Positions 21,435 to 33,920 of a stretch of 64,000 bases of DNA are shown here, piece after piece. Where the stretch lies: NCBI GenBank assembly GCA_051294375.1, contig CM119268.1, positions 12,593,770-12,657,769 on the forward strand, read 5' to 3'. The notes beneath the pieces are model-generated. The model was not told the origin of the DNA and did no database searches. It worked only from the letters and a program-made list of their open reading frames with translations. The DNA comes from Paraspadella gotoi (Eukaryota; Chaetognatha). The translations under genes and the position numbers were made by a program. How positions within the stretch are numbered: position 1 is the first letter of the stretch; each line of letters begins with the position of its first letter.

Positions 21435-23579
21435 AGCATAAGGATCGTCGCAATCGCATAAGAAAAATCAGGATTGACGACAAATTTTGATACTAAAAAA
21501 AAAAAATTTGAGAAAAGAAAATTAATTTATAAACAGAAAGAAAATTTCTATTTTGCGATTGTCAATTAAAAAAAATAATAAAGTACTGAGGAAAATTAAA
21601 GTTACCATTTAAGGTAAAACTCTTGGATTTCTAAGGACGAAATCAAAGTAAGTTTTATTCTGAGAATAAAGGTGACGGTGAGACGCGCGCACGAGTCTTG
21701 ATCAATGCTACTGAAACTAGAATGTTAGATCCAAAGACTCACAAATCGTGATATCTGTGTTTAAACTTTATTACGTCGTCACAAGGATTTACCGTTTATT
21801 TATGATCTTTTCTCTACATTCGTCATCGTCGTGATTCAGTTATTTTGTCGAAATTCAGTATTTTTTCAGTAGATTCCTCCATAAATTTTTAAATTTGTCA
21901 GAACGTTTTTCTCTTTTTTTTCCATATTTTTTTGACACGCTAAACGTTTCTCTGATTACGCAAAATTTCATGAAAAAAATAAAAAAATAATAGTACCAAT
22001 AGTTAGTGTTATGTCTCGAATAGATGGAAAAAAAACCTCGTTTAAAAATTCGATCGGGAAGTGGTGGTAACTAAGGCTTACCAATGGCATCCTCCACGCC
22101 AATCGTTCTCTCAAATAATTTTTTTTTATTTAATACATTTGAAAAAGAAAAAAGAAAATTCAGAATGCAGGTTGCAGAAAGGGTACAGATAATATGGACA
22201 TACTGACATGATAATCATGACCTTTTTATGTCTTGTGAAAGGGGGGCAGTAAAGAAACCTAAAAAATTCGATCATTAAGTCAGTCAATGAACCCTTTCCA
22301 ATGGGCTATTCCGCGAAATTTTTTTTCTTAATTTAAACGGATGATAAGTAATAGAATTAAATTCCTTGTATAAAGGTTGTTATATTTAAAAGAAAATTAT
22401 CAATACAAATAAACACAATGATGTCTTGCTTTGTCAAATATGTCACCAGCTATGTAATTTTTTAAAATTTTATTATGATAAACAAGCAGCGTGTCAAGCT
22501 TTTTGTTTGCAGTTGAAGATAATGGAAAATGACAATTTTTTTTCACAGACAAGAAGGTAGATGTCCAGACTGTTTATATCAATCTGAAAATATTTTTGTA
22601 TTTATCATTTTTCATATTTAAAAAAACATTTTATCCAGCTACTTCATAAATTTTTGCTTGTTTTTTACTTTTAACTAAAAAATACAAGCAAATTTATAGA
22701 GTAGAGCAAATTTAATGGTAATCAAAATGTAATTATTCTTTCCTTTTTTCAAATTACGAAAGAAGCAAAAAAAATTTCACATGTCTTCATTGAAATTTTT
22801 AATGCAAAAAACTGTTATACTTTTAACTCCGATTTAAATAAAAGCTGTGTAAAGATTTATGGATAAAATTTAATAAAACTATTTCAGAGAGGTGTCCCAT
22901 GATTAGGGCTTAATTTAATACCTCACCCACTTTCCTACCTCTTTTCTTTCCAAAGTTATTCAAGAAATAACTTTTTTTACCGTGAGAGAACTAAGGATTT
23001 GAACTACGCAGTACAAATCTTTGTTAAATAAAAATTTCGGCAAAGCGGGAGTATCTCAATTTATCCTATTGGTTACAATACCTAAATTTTTAAAATAAAA
23101 CTTAAAGAAAAATTTTCCGTCCTCTAGAGACATGTCACTTTCAGGTTTACCTATCGTCTTACACATTTATGGATTATGCTGGAAGAAATCAGCAAAACGT
23201 TTTCTCTTTTTTTTAAATAGTTTGTACGAGCGCGTCAGAAATCTAAGAAGAAACTCGAAAATTTTATTCTGACAAATTTTGCCTTTCAAGGCTGACGTTT
23301 ATGACTATATCTCTGGAAACCATTGTAGGAATTTAAAAACGGTTTTTTGCAAGTGAACATTGATATCATCCTCCAGGGATCGGCATAAAAATATATAAAA
23401 AAATAAACTAATATGTGGCTGTCGAGTGAGGTATCTATTTTCAGTATTATTCATTGCGTTCTGAATCCTTAGGTTTTCTTTATATAATTCATTGTAATTC
23501 TTTTGAACGTTTAAATAATGATTTTTGATATTATTTTGTGTACTGTTTGAATATCTATATGCTTTAATTATTTTATTAA
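21435..23579. other. Intergenic, mostly AT-rich
   Basis: Begins with the ATAAGGATCGTCGCAAT repeat. 22920-23180 is an uninterrupted copy of the repeat that flanks retroelement copy 2 (compare 37625-37738 and 46187-46290). Nothing else recognised. Confidence 0.45.
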
Positions 23580-24000
23580 GGTACCCTTTTTAAGAATTCT
23601 TCAGAAACTCAAAGATTAAGAGATAAACTGTTTGATATCATCGTCGATCCACTCCGGCCGCCAATTCTTGCCTTAGAAGGGTTTCCCCGAACGACCGAAG
23701 CGGCTTGCCGATAGAAGTTCCTCGAATCAAAGATTCTCGGGGACGTTTTCTGGAGGGACGGACCGGCGGGTCCTAACAAGAACAAGCTAAGTCTATTTAT
23801 ATCTAAGGAAGAGGATCGGCGACGTGGGTAAAATTTACAGTTTCAATGATTCTGCAAGCTGATTGGTCGATTCCGGTTCCATGCTTGACCAATCAGAATT
23901 CGGCGATTCCATTTCCGCGGAGATCGCCCGAGCCTCGGATCCGATTTGTTTTTGGTGGCTTGATACTCCTGCGATGTTACAGTTTCTGGAAAAAAAAAAA
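23580..24000 (-). promoter_or_regulatory. Promoter-like or LTR-like GC-rich island with CCAAT pair and TATA box
   Basis: On the minus strand: TGTAACATCGCAGGAG, then CTGATTGGTC and GACCAATCAG as an inverted CCAAT pair (23858-23902), then GATATAAATAGACTTAGC about 55 bp on (TATA box), then GC-rich sequence. The arrangement fits a core promoter or the U3-R of a solo LTR. No gene follows in the correct direction before ST7's 5' end, and no partner LTR was found. Confidence 0.35.
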
Positions 24001-25029
24001 CTTTTTCATTGTCAAAAAATAAACTGATCAGCAGACGCAGCCCCCGTCAGGGGCCCTCTGTCAGGGGCCCTAAGAAAAAACAAGTTTGAGCAAACAATGT
24101 CGGATCTGCCTACGAAAATTAATTAATTAATTAATCGATTAATTAATTAATATTTAATAATTAATTATAAATTTATATACAGCTTATCATCATCGATGTC
24201 CTTAAAATAAAGTAAATGTGACTCATATTTTTTCCACTCGTACCGAAACTTTATGAAAATTTGCAAATTACTTGTTTCACTATTTTTATTTTTCTATTTT
24301 AATATTTTAATATTTTTATGAAGGATTTAGTATTTATTTATATTATTTATTCAAAACATATATTGCTTTCTTTTTTAATTTTTTTTTTTTTTTTTTATAT
24401 ATCTAATAATTCAATTTGGGAAGGGGAAGTCAGTGTTGTCTTCTGGAAATAGAGGGAGCATCTATACAACACAAGGTTAGATTACTATCTGTCCTAAGTT
24501 TTCTAATAGATATCACACATCATTTCTGTTAGAAAGTCATTAATGAAAAATCATAAAATCTAAGAGGTGAACAGAAAGGGGTGGAATGGATAATATTTTT
24601 GAGGACCAACGTTATATATGATTTTTTTTTTACCAATAGGGATAAGACTACCATGTAGAATTGTATGTTCTGATAGGGATACATGTCTATAGGGCACCTT
24701 TTATGTCATGAATATAATTTTAAAATACTTTAATAAAAATTTTATTTTTTCTTTATCATATTTTTTAATTATTTTCTTTTTGAATATTTTTTTATCTTTT
24801 ATGTTTATACAATGGGAAGGTCATCAGTTGGGAACCTATACTCTTCATGGATTTCGGCTCTTTAATCCCAATATCCAGGTATAGGCGAGCCATCACCAAA
24901 TGGTGATCCTTCATTGTTGCTTATCTTATATTTTAAAGGTATATCTTAAATGTTTATCTGAAACAGACCAAAGCCCTGGCATCACAGCATTATTAATTTT
25001 AGAGAAATTTTATTAAGGTTTTGTAATAA
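24000..25029. other. Intergenic, AT-rich with TTAATTAATTAA run
   Basis: A fragment ACTGATCAGCAGACGCAGCC (24022) matches the 2011 region of the CAG/GA-rich repeat. The rest shows no recognised element. Confidence 0.4.
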
Positions 25030-25784
25030 TTTGTAATTTGTAAATAAATAAAATCAAGCTTCGTCACACATTTTCCACCCACACACAAATTTGAACTCAA
25101 TCTAGCCATCCAATTATGATTAATTAGAGTATTTATTGGTTAAAATAAGTAAAAAGATTTTAGTAAATGCGACTTATGTTTTTTCCATTTAAACTCATAT
25201 CCACTCACCGATTCCGTCGAAACTTTATATCCAGCTTCATCACACATGTTTCTACCCATACACAAAATTTCATTCCGATCCAACCAGCCAATCACGAAGT
25301 TTGGGGCTTTTTGCTGAGGTGGGACGGATGGTCGGATTTACTAATTAATTAATTAGTGATTAATTAATTGACTAATTGATTAATTAACTGATTAATTATT
25401 TGATTTATTAATACATCCTGCATATACATTTAATATAAAAGGAAAGAAAATCATAATCAATTCGTGAAACAGGTTTTTGGTTTTTTTCCATTTAAACTCA
25501 TTTGCACTCAAACGATTCCATCGAAACTTGGTTTCCTGTTCAATCACACACTTTCCTACTCACATACAAAATTCCAGGTCAATCGCCCCATCCACTTATG
25601 AGCAATTGGTGTTCAAATAGTGAATTATATTTTTTTTGTTTTTTCCATTTAAACTCATTTCCACTCGGACGATTCCATCAAAACTTTATATCCAGCTCAA
25701 TCACACACTTCCCTACCCACACACAAAATTTCATTCAAATCCATCCATCCAATCACGAGTAATTGGTGTTTTTTGCTAAGGTGG
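25030..25784 (+). repeat. Dispersed repeat with TTTCCATTTAAACTCATTTC core, second cluster
   Basis: Three to four units in the same order and strand as 690-1440, ending in the (GGAC)n tract. Confidence 0.6.
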
Positions 25785-25817
25785 GACGGACGGACGGACG
25801 GACGGACGGACGGACCA
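25785..25817. repeat. (GGAC)n microsatellite
   Basis: Seven GGAC units ending a dispersed repeat whose other copies carry only GGTGGGACGGA. Confidence 0.85.
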
Positions 25818-25962
25818 CAATGTTATATTTTGAAAAAGGGCCTTCAGGTTAACGCCCTGCTCCTTCCTCGGTCCGCCTATCTCGTACACAATGTTATATT
25901 TTGAAAAAGGGCCTCCAGGTTAACGCCCTGCTCCTTCCTCGGTCCGCCTATCTCGTACACAT
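25818..25962. repeat. Tandem duplication of about 70 bp
   Basis: Two near-identical copies of a unit starting ACAATGTTATATTTTGAAAA and ending TCGGTCCGCCTATCTCGTAC, right after (GGAC)n. One base differs (CTTCAGG against CTCCAGG), so the duplication is recent. Confidence 0.8.
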
Positions 25963-27169
25963 CAAGTCAAAGTTGGAAAAAATAGAAAACCCTGGTTCTT
26001 TCTTTGTTATTTCTTAGGTTTGAGAAGTACATTGGTGAACCTTGTTTCTTCCTTAAAACTCAAAATCGCGAAAATCCGCATTAACCTGATATTACTGGAA
26101 CCTGATGCGACCTGTTCAACCTGACAATGTTACTAAGTTAGGATAAACCTGGGTAAACGAATACCAGAAAGTCATCAAAGAAAAATCTGAAAACCGAGTT
26201 CTTTCTTTGTTATTTTCGATGATTGACTTGTGAACTGGTAAGATATATTTCTTTCTTAAAACTCTAAACCGCTAAAATCCGCTACAGACCGTAATAGCCA
26301 AAACCTAATACTAACTAATAAAACTATTGTCAATTTTTAAATATGATAAACCTGAGTAAACGAGTAACTGCAAGAAAAAATTCAATATCAGGAAACGTAG
26401 TTAATTTCTAATATAATTTTAATCCATTTCATAATTTAGTACCTCATTGAAAAAATCTGTTTCTCTCTTAATTTTAAGAATCGCTATTTATCGTATTAAC
26501 TGAGGATCAAGGAAACGTCAGTTGTGATAAACCTGGGTAAACGAGTGACCTATAGTTAAAAAGTTGTTTTTGTCAATTTTTTAAAAGAAAAATATGTGGG
26601 CTATGTTAAGGAAAAATTATATTACTATGTAAAAACAAAAGATGAGCATTTGGCTTTTGGATATGATAAAGGTAAGACGACTAGCTTTTAAACGCCGTAT
26701 TATTTAATGCAATTGACAATAATATGAGAAAATGACAGTAGAATGAAGAAAAAAGTTTTTTATTTTAGAGAAGTAAAAGAGAGGTCGAAAGATAAGAAAG
26801 AGGAGTTACGAATTATAGGGATCTTTTCCGGTCAAAATCCCGCAAGACCATTCACTTGTCATTAAAACTATCGAAATCGAATTCGGTGACATGACCATTT
26901 TCGCTCCCTTCTGAAATTTTTATTTTTTCCTGGAGGCATGTATCACCGTGCGGACAGACGGACGGACATCATTTTTTTTGCATAATTTATCATAATTCGA
27001 TGTTCTGACATGATATAAGTTAGTGCCCGACAATATTGAGGGGGCGGACCGACGGGCCTGCTGATAGGCAGATCCGACTAAAAAAACGAAATAAAATGAT
27101 AACATGCACGAATGCGATGCCTAATTTTACGAGTTCAATCCTAGTTCAATATTTTTTTTTAATAAAATC
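25963..27169. other. Intergenic, no gene recognised
   Basis: Three related stretches carry CCTGGGTAAACGA/CCTGAGTAAACGAG at about 26148, 26350 and 26525, suggesting a degenerate direct repeat of about 190 bp. A GGACAGACGGACGGAC word is at 26951. Confidence 0.4.
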
Positions 27170-28207
27170 GCAGAGAGAGAGAGAAGCCAAATCGTTTTCG
27201 GACGAATCAGCAGCGACAGCGGCAGAGGCAGCCAGAAAAAAAGAAAGAAATCAAAAGGCAGGAGCAGAAGCAGCAGGAGTAAAGAGAGAAAAAGAAAGCG
27301 CCCCTGCAGAGCCAGTTGAGCCTCGTTTTTTCTCCGATGAATCAACACTGGGAAAAAGAGAGAAAGATAGCTACATATAATTAAAAGAGAAAAGAGAAAG
27401 AGAGAAGGAGACATAAAAATAAAATGGTGGATATTTGTTTGTTTTGATAAAATGTAAACAAAACATATTTAATAACTGTCCTGACCCAATTTTAAGGACA
27501 TCGATGATGAGAAGCTGTATATAAATTTTCAGCTTCTATATTATAGAATCTATAATTTGGAACGCCGACAACGACAAGGCCACTAATGTGCAAAACCACA
27601 GCAAAATCGTTGCAAACGCAAAGCGATTGTGACGATAAAAATACAATTTAGCTCCTTTCTTTGAAAATTTGGCCAAATAAAAATTAAAACTCAATATAAA
27701 AAATCTTAAAAGCATAAGGATCGTCGCAATAGCATAAGAAAAATCTGGATTGACGACAAATTTTGATACTAAAAAAAATAAAATTTGAGAAAAGAAAATT
27801 AAATTATAAACAAAGAAAAATTCTATTTTGAAAAAATTAAAGTTACAGTTTCTGAAAAATAGCAAAATGATAACATGCACGAATGCGATGCTTAATTTTA
27901 AGAGTTCAATCCTAATACAATTTTTTTTTTAATAAAAACGCAGAGAAAGATAGAGAGAGAGAGAGATAGAGAAAAGAAAAAAATCAAAAGGCAGCAGCAG
28001 AAGCAGCAGGAGAAAGAGAGAAAAGAATAAGCCCCTGCAGAGGCCAGCTGCAGGCTCGTTTTTTCCCTATAATTATGAATCAGTGACTAGGGAAAAGAGA
28101 GAGGGAGAGAGACATGTATTAAAGGAGAAAAGAGAGAGAGAAAGAAATATGAAAATAAAAGAGAGAAAATTTGTTTGTTTGTATAAAACGTAAACAAAAC
28201 ATTTAAT
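27170..28207 (+). repeat. CAG/GA-rich dispersed repeat, two tandem copies
   Basis: Copy one 27170-27640, then TTAAAAGCATAAGGATCGTC (27708-27730), then copy two from 27945, interrupted at 28208 by the hAT-like element and continued at 29685-29880. Confidence 0.6.
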
Positions 28208-29684
28208 TGGGGATGAGCATCTGTCTAAACAACTCATTGTTTTATATCAAATTTGGTAGCGTTCGATAGACAATTACAAACATTATCTACATGCATAATT
28301 TCATCATAATCCGACAATCCGTTCAAAAGTAATCGCCAAAAAGCAATCGCAAAAATCGCTCTTCAAACCGATCAACTTTCCTTTAAAATCGAGCTCGTTT
28401 TGATCCAACAAAGATTAGTACTATGCTAGTACTAAGCTTTAGAACCGGCGCACAGTGAGATCCTGGGCCAGAATTTTTCAGAAAAATCCCGTTCAGTTAA
28501 AAATATTTTTTTATTATATATATTAATTATAAAAAAATTTTTTTTAATTTATTTGAATATTAAAAAAATTAAAAATAATTTTTATAATTTTAAATAAATA
28601 AAATAAAATTATTTTATAATAAAATATATTATTATCAGATTATATAATAATAAATAATAATAATAATAAAATAATAATAATAAAATAAAAATAATAATTA
28701 TAATTAAAAAAATAAAATTAAAAAATAAAATATTTATATTTTATTATATTATTATTTGTATTATTATTATTATTATTATTATTATTAAATAAAAAAAATA
28801 AAATTTTTTTTGATTTATTATATTTAATATGATTATTATATTTTATTAAAATTAAAATTTTATTTTAATCTTATATTTTTTAATCATATTATAATAAAAA
28901 AAAAACTCGCAGTTTAAAAAAATTAACTAATTTTATTGTAAAATATATTTTTATATATAAATACTTTTTAATATATATACTACCTTTCTCAGATTGAATA
29001 AAAAAATATATTTTCAATACTATAATTATATTTATATAAATATTTTTATATATTATATAATAAATATAAAAATTTAAAAATTTATTTTTCTAGCATTTTG
29101 AACTCACAAGCAACACTGTGCGACGATTTTTGTTTTTAATAAGTTTTTATTGGACTTTTTTTAAATTTTGCATTATATTGAGAAAACGCTTTTGAATTAA
29201 GCCCGCGCTCTACCTGATTTGAATAGTAAAATCAATACAGTTTCTGTCAATTGTGATCAAAATTGAAAAAAATGAAGGCTTGACTATGCAGTTTTCACCT
29301 AAAAAACCAGTTCATTTGATTGCTTTATCAAGCAATTAAGATTGCAAGAATTTTAATTTTGCTTTTTTTCATCATGTAGAGAAGACAATAAGGTTTCGGA
29401 AACTGTACTAATATGTATGATTTGGTCTTTTTTACTCAAAGCCAGGAGGTTTTCTTAGAATAGGGAAAAAACGGCCTGACCAGTCCATTTAAATACCATT
29501 TTTGGGCATGATAAAATTGGAATTTCGATCGCGCTCTACCTCCATTGGCTTCCAAGACGCCAAGCTTTCGAAAACTCTGCCCATATTGACATAATTTGTT
29601 TTGGCCTTGACTATGCAGTTTTGAATAGAAGTGAAATATAAAGGAATCTTGATCGGACTTCGATTCGAACGATGCTCATCTCTA
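28208..29684. mobile_element. hAT-like non-autonomous element, 7-bp duplication
   Basis: Ends TGGGGATGAGCATC and the complement of TAGAGATGAGCATC, flanked by ATTTAAT on each side. It interrupts the same interspersed repeat that is intact at 2340-2540 and 56460-56700. The interior 28500-29095 is almost pure A/T with no coding frame. Confidence 0.65.
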
Positions 29685-29923
29685 ATTTAATAACTGTCCA
29701 GACTCAATTTTAAGCACATCGATGATGAGAAGCTGTATATAAATTTTCAGCTTCATACTCCCAAATTTAATCATAAAAAGGGCGATCTATAATTTGGAAT
29801 GCCGACGACAACAACGACGACGACGCCGACGCCACTTTTGCGCAAAAGCATTACAATATTGCGACGATAAAAAAAGGAAAAGTTTATATATATTGCACAG
29901 GATATCAAAAATTAAAACAAATA
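29685..29923 (+). repeat. CAG/GA-rich dispersed repeat, distal part
   Basis: Continuation of the copy split by the hAT-like insertion, including GATGAGAAGCTGTATATAAA and the GACGACGACGCCGACGCC run; it ends at MITE copy 3. Confidence 0.6.
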
Positions 29924-30513
29924 CAGAAGGCTTTTTTGTGACCAGAACACGTTCCGAGAAAACTACTGAATAGAATTTAATAAATTTTGCATGCGGAGTA
30001 CCAGTAGTTTTTATTATTTTTGTTTTAAACAGTTGCACAGACGTTTACTCTTCCACAAAAACGTATTTATTACCTCAAAAATATTCATTTACCTTAATTT
30101 TTAGCTTCATGAACATCAGCAGTTAAAGTCAGATTTGGAATAATTTGGGAAAATTGGAAGTAAAACGATGAACCATGCATCTTTAAACTATGCTTAATTA
30201 TTGCAAATTTATCAATTTTAGTTCTAAAATGTTTTTTTTCTTATGTTTAAAACGTCAATTCTACTGATGCTACTAAAAAAATTTGAAAAATAAAAAAAAA
30301 ATTTTTTAGCATTTTTTGGCCCCCCAGGTGTCCACCCCAGGGCCCTGTATCTCTTGTCAGGGGTTGAATATTAAAATTCGCCTCGATAGTTCCATTTATA
30401 TTGTCATTAGCACTCTGAATGTAAAATTTTATTAAATTCGATTGGGTAGTTTGGTTGGAACAGATTCTGGTCACAAAAAAGGGGTACTACATTTTATAAT
30501 ATGAAGCCTTCTG
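29924..30513. mobile_element. TA-flanked MITE, copy 3
   Basis: CAGAAGGC at the left and GCCTTCTG at the right with TA flanks. The left end lacks about 20 bp of the inverted repeat. Interior words AACACGTTCCGA and ATTCGCCTCGATAGTTCCAT are shared with the other copies. Confidence 0.65.
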
Positions 30514-30515
30514 TA

Positions 30516-31172
30516 TACTGATAAATCTTCAAATTGAATGCGAGATTCATGTGAAACTAAAAACTATATTAATCATAAATTAAAAAAAAATTATAAAAGA
30601 AAAAAATAATTTTAATATGTATTACAATTTTGAAACATACCTTCAAATAAAAACAAAAAATAAAAATAAGAACTACTAATTACAGTAATCGTACATTTAT
30701 TTGACAAACTTGTGTAAAAATAACCCAATTATTTAAAATAATATAAATAAAATACTAAATAAAGTTAAGGAATCAAATAGCTAAGAACCTTCTAGTTCCA
30801 AAAAAGGAAAGGCATTGGTAAAGCGTCACAAAAAAACAAAAAAGAAAAAGAATTTCAGAGGCGAAAATATCAATTAAATTAAAGCTTTCGAAAACTTCCA
30901 CAAAAGAAGGAAACAGTACAATAATATAGTAAAACAAAGAATGAAAGACTGGGTGAAAATTTATATGATAGCGAAATAAATACGTATTAGCAAAAAACTA
31001 TGCGTATGTAAGCAACGAAGAATGTGGCTAATTGGTGGTTTGATCGAAATTTTAACTTGTACTACTATGTAATGATTTCTTTACAAACAAAAAAAATCAG
31101 TTACGGTCGAAAATCACATGCAACTCAAAATAAAGCCAAATTCTGCCACGGCGCACAAGTACTGTACAAGTC
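30516..31172. other. Intergenic, AT-rich
   Basis: No repeat boundary or gene recognised. Confidence 0.35.
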
Positions 31173-31263
31173 AAGTAGTGTTTCCTTAACCGTTAATTTT
31201 TCTACAACGTCGGTTAACCATTAAAAATCAACTTTCTTAACCATTAACAGTTAAAATCGGTTA

Positions 31264-31833
31264 CTGAAGGCTTCATATTATGAAATGTGGTACCCCTTTT
31301 TTGTGGAGAATTTTAATATTCAACCCCTGACAAGAGATACAGGGCCCTGGGGCTGGACCTCTGGGGGGCCAAGAAAGGCTAAAATTTTTTTTTTCATTTT
31401 TTATAATTTTTTAGTTGGTTCATCGATGTTTTAAACATACAAAAATATTTTTAAAACTAAAATTAATAAATTTTTTACTAATTAATCTGTGTTTGAAGAT
31501 GCATGGTTCATCGTTTTTCTCCAATTTTTCCATATTTTTGAGGAAATAAATACATTTTTGTTGAAGAGTAAACGTCTGGGCAATTGTTCAAAACAAAAAA
31601 AAACAAAAAAATTAAAAACAAATTTTGACCATTTTTTGCCCCCATGAGTGACCCCTACCGGGCCCCATATCTTGGCTCAGGGGTCAAATATTGAAATTCG
31701 CCTCGATATTTCTATTTGTATTCACATAGGGATCGTTCATACCAAATTTCATTAAAATCTATTCAATAGTTTTCTCGGAACGTGTTCTGGTCACAAAAAA
31801 GGGGTACCACATTTTATAATATGAAGCCTTCTG
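31264..31833. mobile_element. TA-flanked MITE, copy 4
   Basis: Inverted ends CTGAAGGCTTCATATTATGA and the complement of CAGAAGGCTTCATATTATAA, 570 bp. It sits inside or beside a repeat with AACCGTTAA ends (31175-31262). Confidence 0.65.
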
Positions 31834-32399
31834 AAGACTTATTTGTTAATATAAATGCAAAAAAAGAAGGAAAACAATTAAAACTTAGTATTCTCATCCT
31901 ATTTCAATACATAGGATGCACTAATAAAGTAAAAAAAGATACTGAATTAATTATATTAAAAATATCAATGATAGCAATTAAATTTTTAAAAAGATAGAAG
32001 CTCATAATCACTTTCTTTAAAAAGCATCAAATTCAAAGTTAAAGTTTTGAGTGAAGAGATAAAATTTCCTTTTGCACTTCTCTGCTTACACGGTGGTAAA
32101 GTAAGTAGTGCAGAATATATTTTTGCAAAACCTCATTTTTTAAAAACTTTCATAGAGCTTTGTGCTGACTTGTTTTTACTCAACTCCGCCCACAAAAATT
32201 TAAGGAAACGGTCTGTTTTAAAGATATTATTTTTATTGAAAATCAGTGTGCAACTAGAAATCTTGACAGTTTCCAAAGTAAATTTTTAATAGTCATTCAT
32301 GGCAGGCCAATACAAAAACTTGGTATATATTACGCTCGTGATATCAGGTGTTAAAGTAAATGATGAATGAAAAGTAGAGATGAAGATTTAGAAACTTGT

Positions 32400-32568
32400 C
32401 TTGAGGGGTATTGAAGGCGTGAAGAAATAGAGGGAAAATAATGGTATATTTACCGAAGAGTAGAAACGAGAGAATGTATCGCTAGACAAAATATACTGAG
32501 GGGCAGGAGGAGGAGGAAAGAAGAAGAAGAGGAAGAGGAGAATTGGACGGCAGGCTAAATCCTCCTGT
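32400..32568 (-). repeat. 3' LTR of retroelement copy 1
   Basis: Direct repeat of 33921-34084. Relative to the minus-strand ORF it is the 3' LTR. Its internal edge is worn (CCTCCTGTTC instead of CCTCCTCTG). Confidence 0.7.
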
Positions 32569-32725
32569 TCTTTATGCTGCCCAAATAAGCCCAAATATTG
32601 ATAAAATTGCGCGTCATTAACCTCTAGCAGCCCTAAAACCTTAAAAGCCCGAATGTAGAACAAATTATTTACTATATTTTAGTAGAAAGGAGAAGTTCAA
32701 CCTAAACAAAGAATTATTATCAAAT

Positions 32726-33358
32726 TCACTGAAAAAGAGAGAGAATTTGAATTTCATTTCTTACATTTGTAGGCATTTTAGGCTGAGGCAGCAAAAGAAA
32801 GTATAAATTTATAATAAAAAACCAAAAAGAAATAAAATTCTTCAAATTGTGTTGATTCTTGTTTGAGTTGATTCTTGCAAATAAAGTTTCTCCTTGGATT
32901 TTTCCAGCTTGAGTTTTCACATCATGAGCAGAGTCTTTGACAGTTGGTAGGTCGGTCTGCACTTGAGAATCAGTCTTGGCAACATTGGTTTGTGTTGAAA
33001 CTGAATCAGAAATGATGGCGGTTTGGGTAGTTTTGGAAGAGGAGGTTGAGTAGGGTATTTTAGTCTGAGTTGATTTATTGCAACTAGCCTTGGGTTTTGA
33101 GGTCTGGGTTGAAGCCTTGACTTGAGTTGAATAGGTTTGAGTTGAGGTGGAGACAGTTTGGGTTTTTAAAGGAAGAGGGGACATATGTGTATTCTTTACC
33201 AAAGTAAGTAGATCCATTATATTCTTATCCAGAATTCGTGGGTTTGCATTATTAGTATGCAATCTTTTAGAAAAATTCATCAGGTTTTTCAAGATGCCAA
33301 TATATTCTCCTTTGAGGTTATCAGAACTGATTTGATCTTTAAAGTTTATTGCGGCCAT
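32726..33358 (-). CDS. ORF of the LTR retroelement: gag-position protein with TQT array
   Basis: 210 residues, intact from ATG to stop. Residues 1-60 are helical and amphipathic (MAAINFKDQISSDNLKGEYI start). Residues 66-135 hold six TQT tripeptides (starting at 66, 73, 84, 97, 111, 122) and a VQT (133) in Ser/Thr/Lys-rich linker; the KSTQT and KTTQT forms match the dynein light chain LC8 consensus. The C-terminal region is hydrophobic in this copy. In copy 2 the same frame continues instead into a charged region (MEIDLRPWLRQKFAAILA), suggesting that this copy is shortened at the 3' end. Position after the 5' LTR suggests a Gag-like role; no zinc knuckle or protease motif is present. Confidence 0.6.
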   Translation of the reverse strand: MAAINFKDQISSDNLKGEYIGILKNLMNFSKRLHTNNANPRILDKNIMDLLTLVKNTHMSPLPLKTQTVSTSTQTYSTQVKASTQTSKPKASCNKSTQTKIPYSTSSSKTTQTAIISDSVSTQTNVAKTDSQVQTDLPTVKDSAHDVKTQAGKIQGETLFARINSNKNQHNLKNFISFWFFIINLYFLLLPQPKMPTNVRNEIQILSLFQ

Positions 33359-33920
33359 TTTTTTGGATTATGTTCAAGATTTAGGGTAGAAAAGGTATTG
33401 GTTTTTCTGGACAGTTATTTTAATTTTTTTTTTTTTTTTTTTGTCTTTCAAGGGAGCTAACGTTTTCTTTTTCCTTTTTCTTAAGAGGTTAAAGTCCAAT
33501 CTCAACTTTCGCCATTTTCAGTCGCCGAGGAGAGAGAGAGATAGAAAAAGAGAGTTGAATCGATCTTGTTTTTAGTCACCAGGTTCAAAGTTTGATGTTT
33601 AGATTTTGAAAATTCCAAGTTTCGGTTGACGAAGAGTGAAGAGAAAGGAGAAAATTATCTTGTAATAAATATCAAGTAGGGTTTTGTTTCTAAAATTATG
33701 CAATTTCTTTTAGTGATTTTAATAGTTATTTTGTAAAATGGTATCTTTTTTTTTAGATGGGAGTTTGTAAATTTGGTTTATTTTTAAGTTTGTTTTTGGT
33801 TGTTAGTGAAGAAAAATATTTTTTTTTATAGAATTTCCGCGGTTTTTTTTTTTTGCTGAGGGTTTGCACAGGAAACTTAATCCACGGGGAGTAGGGTGTC
33901 GAGCCGCGAAGAGGGCGTCA

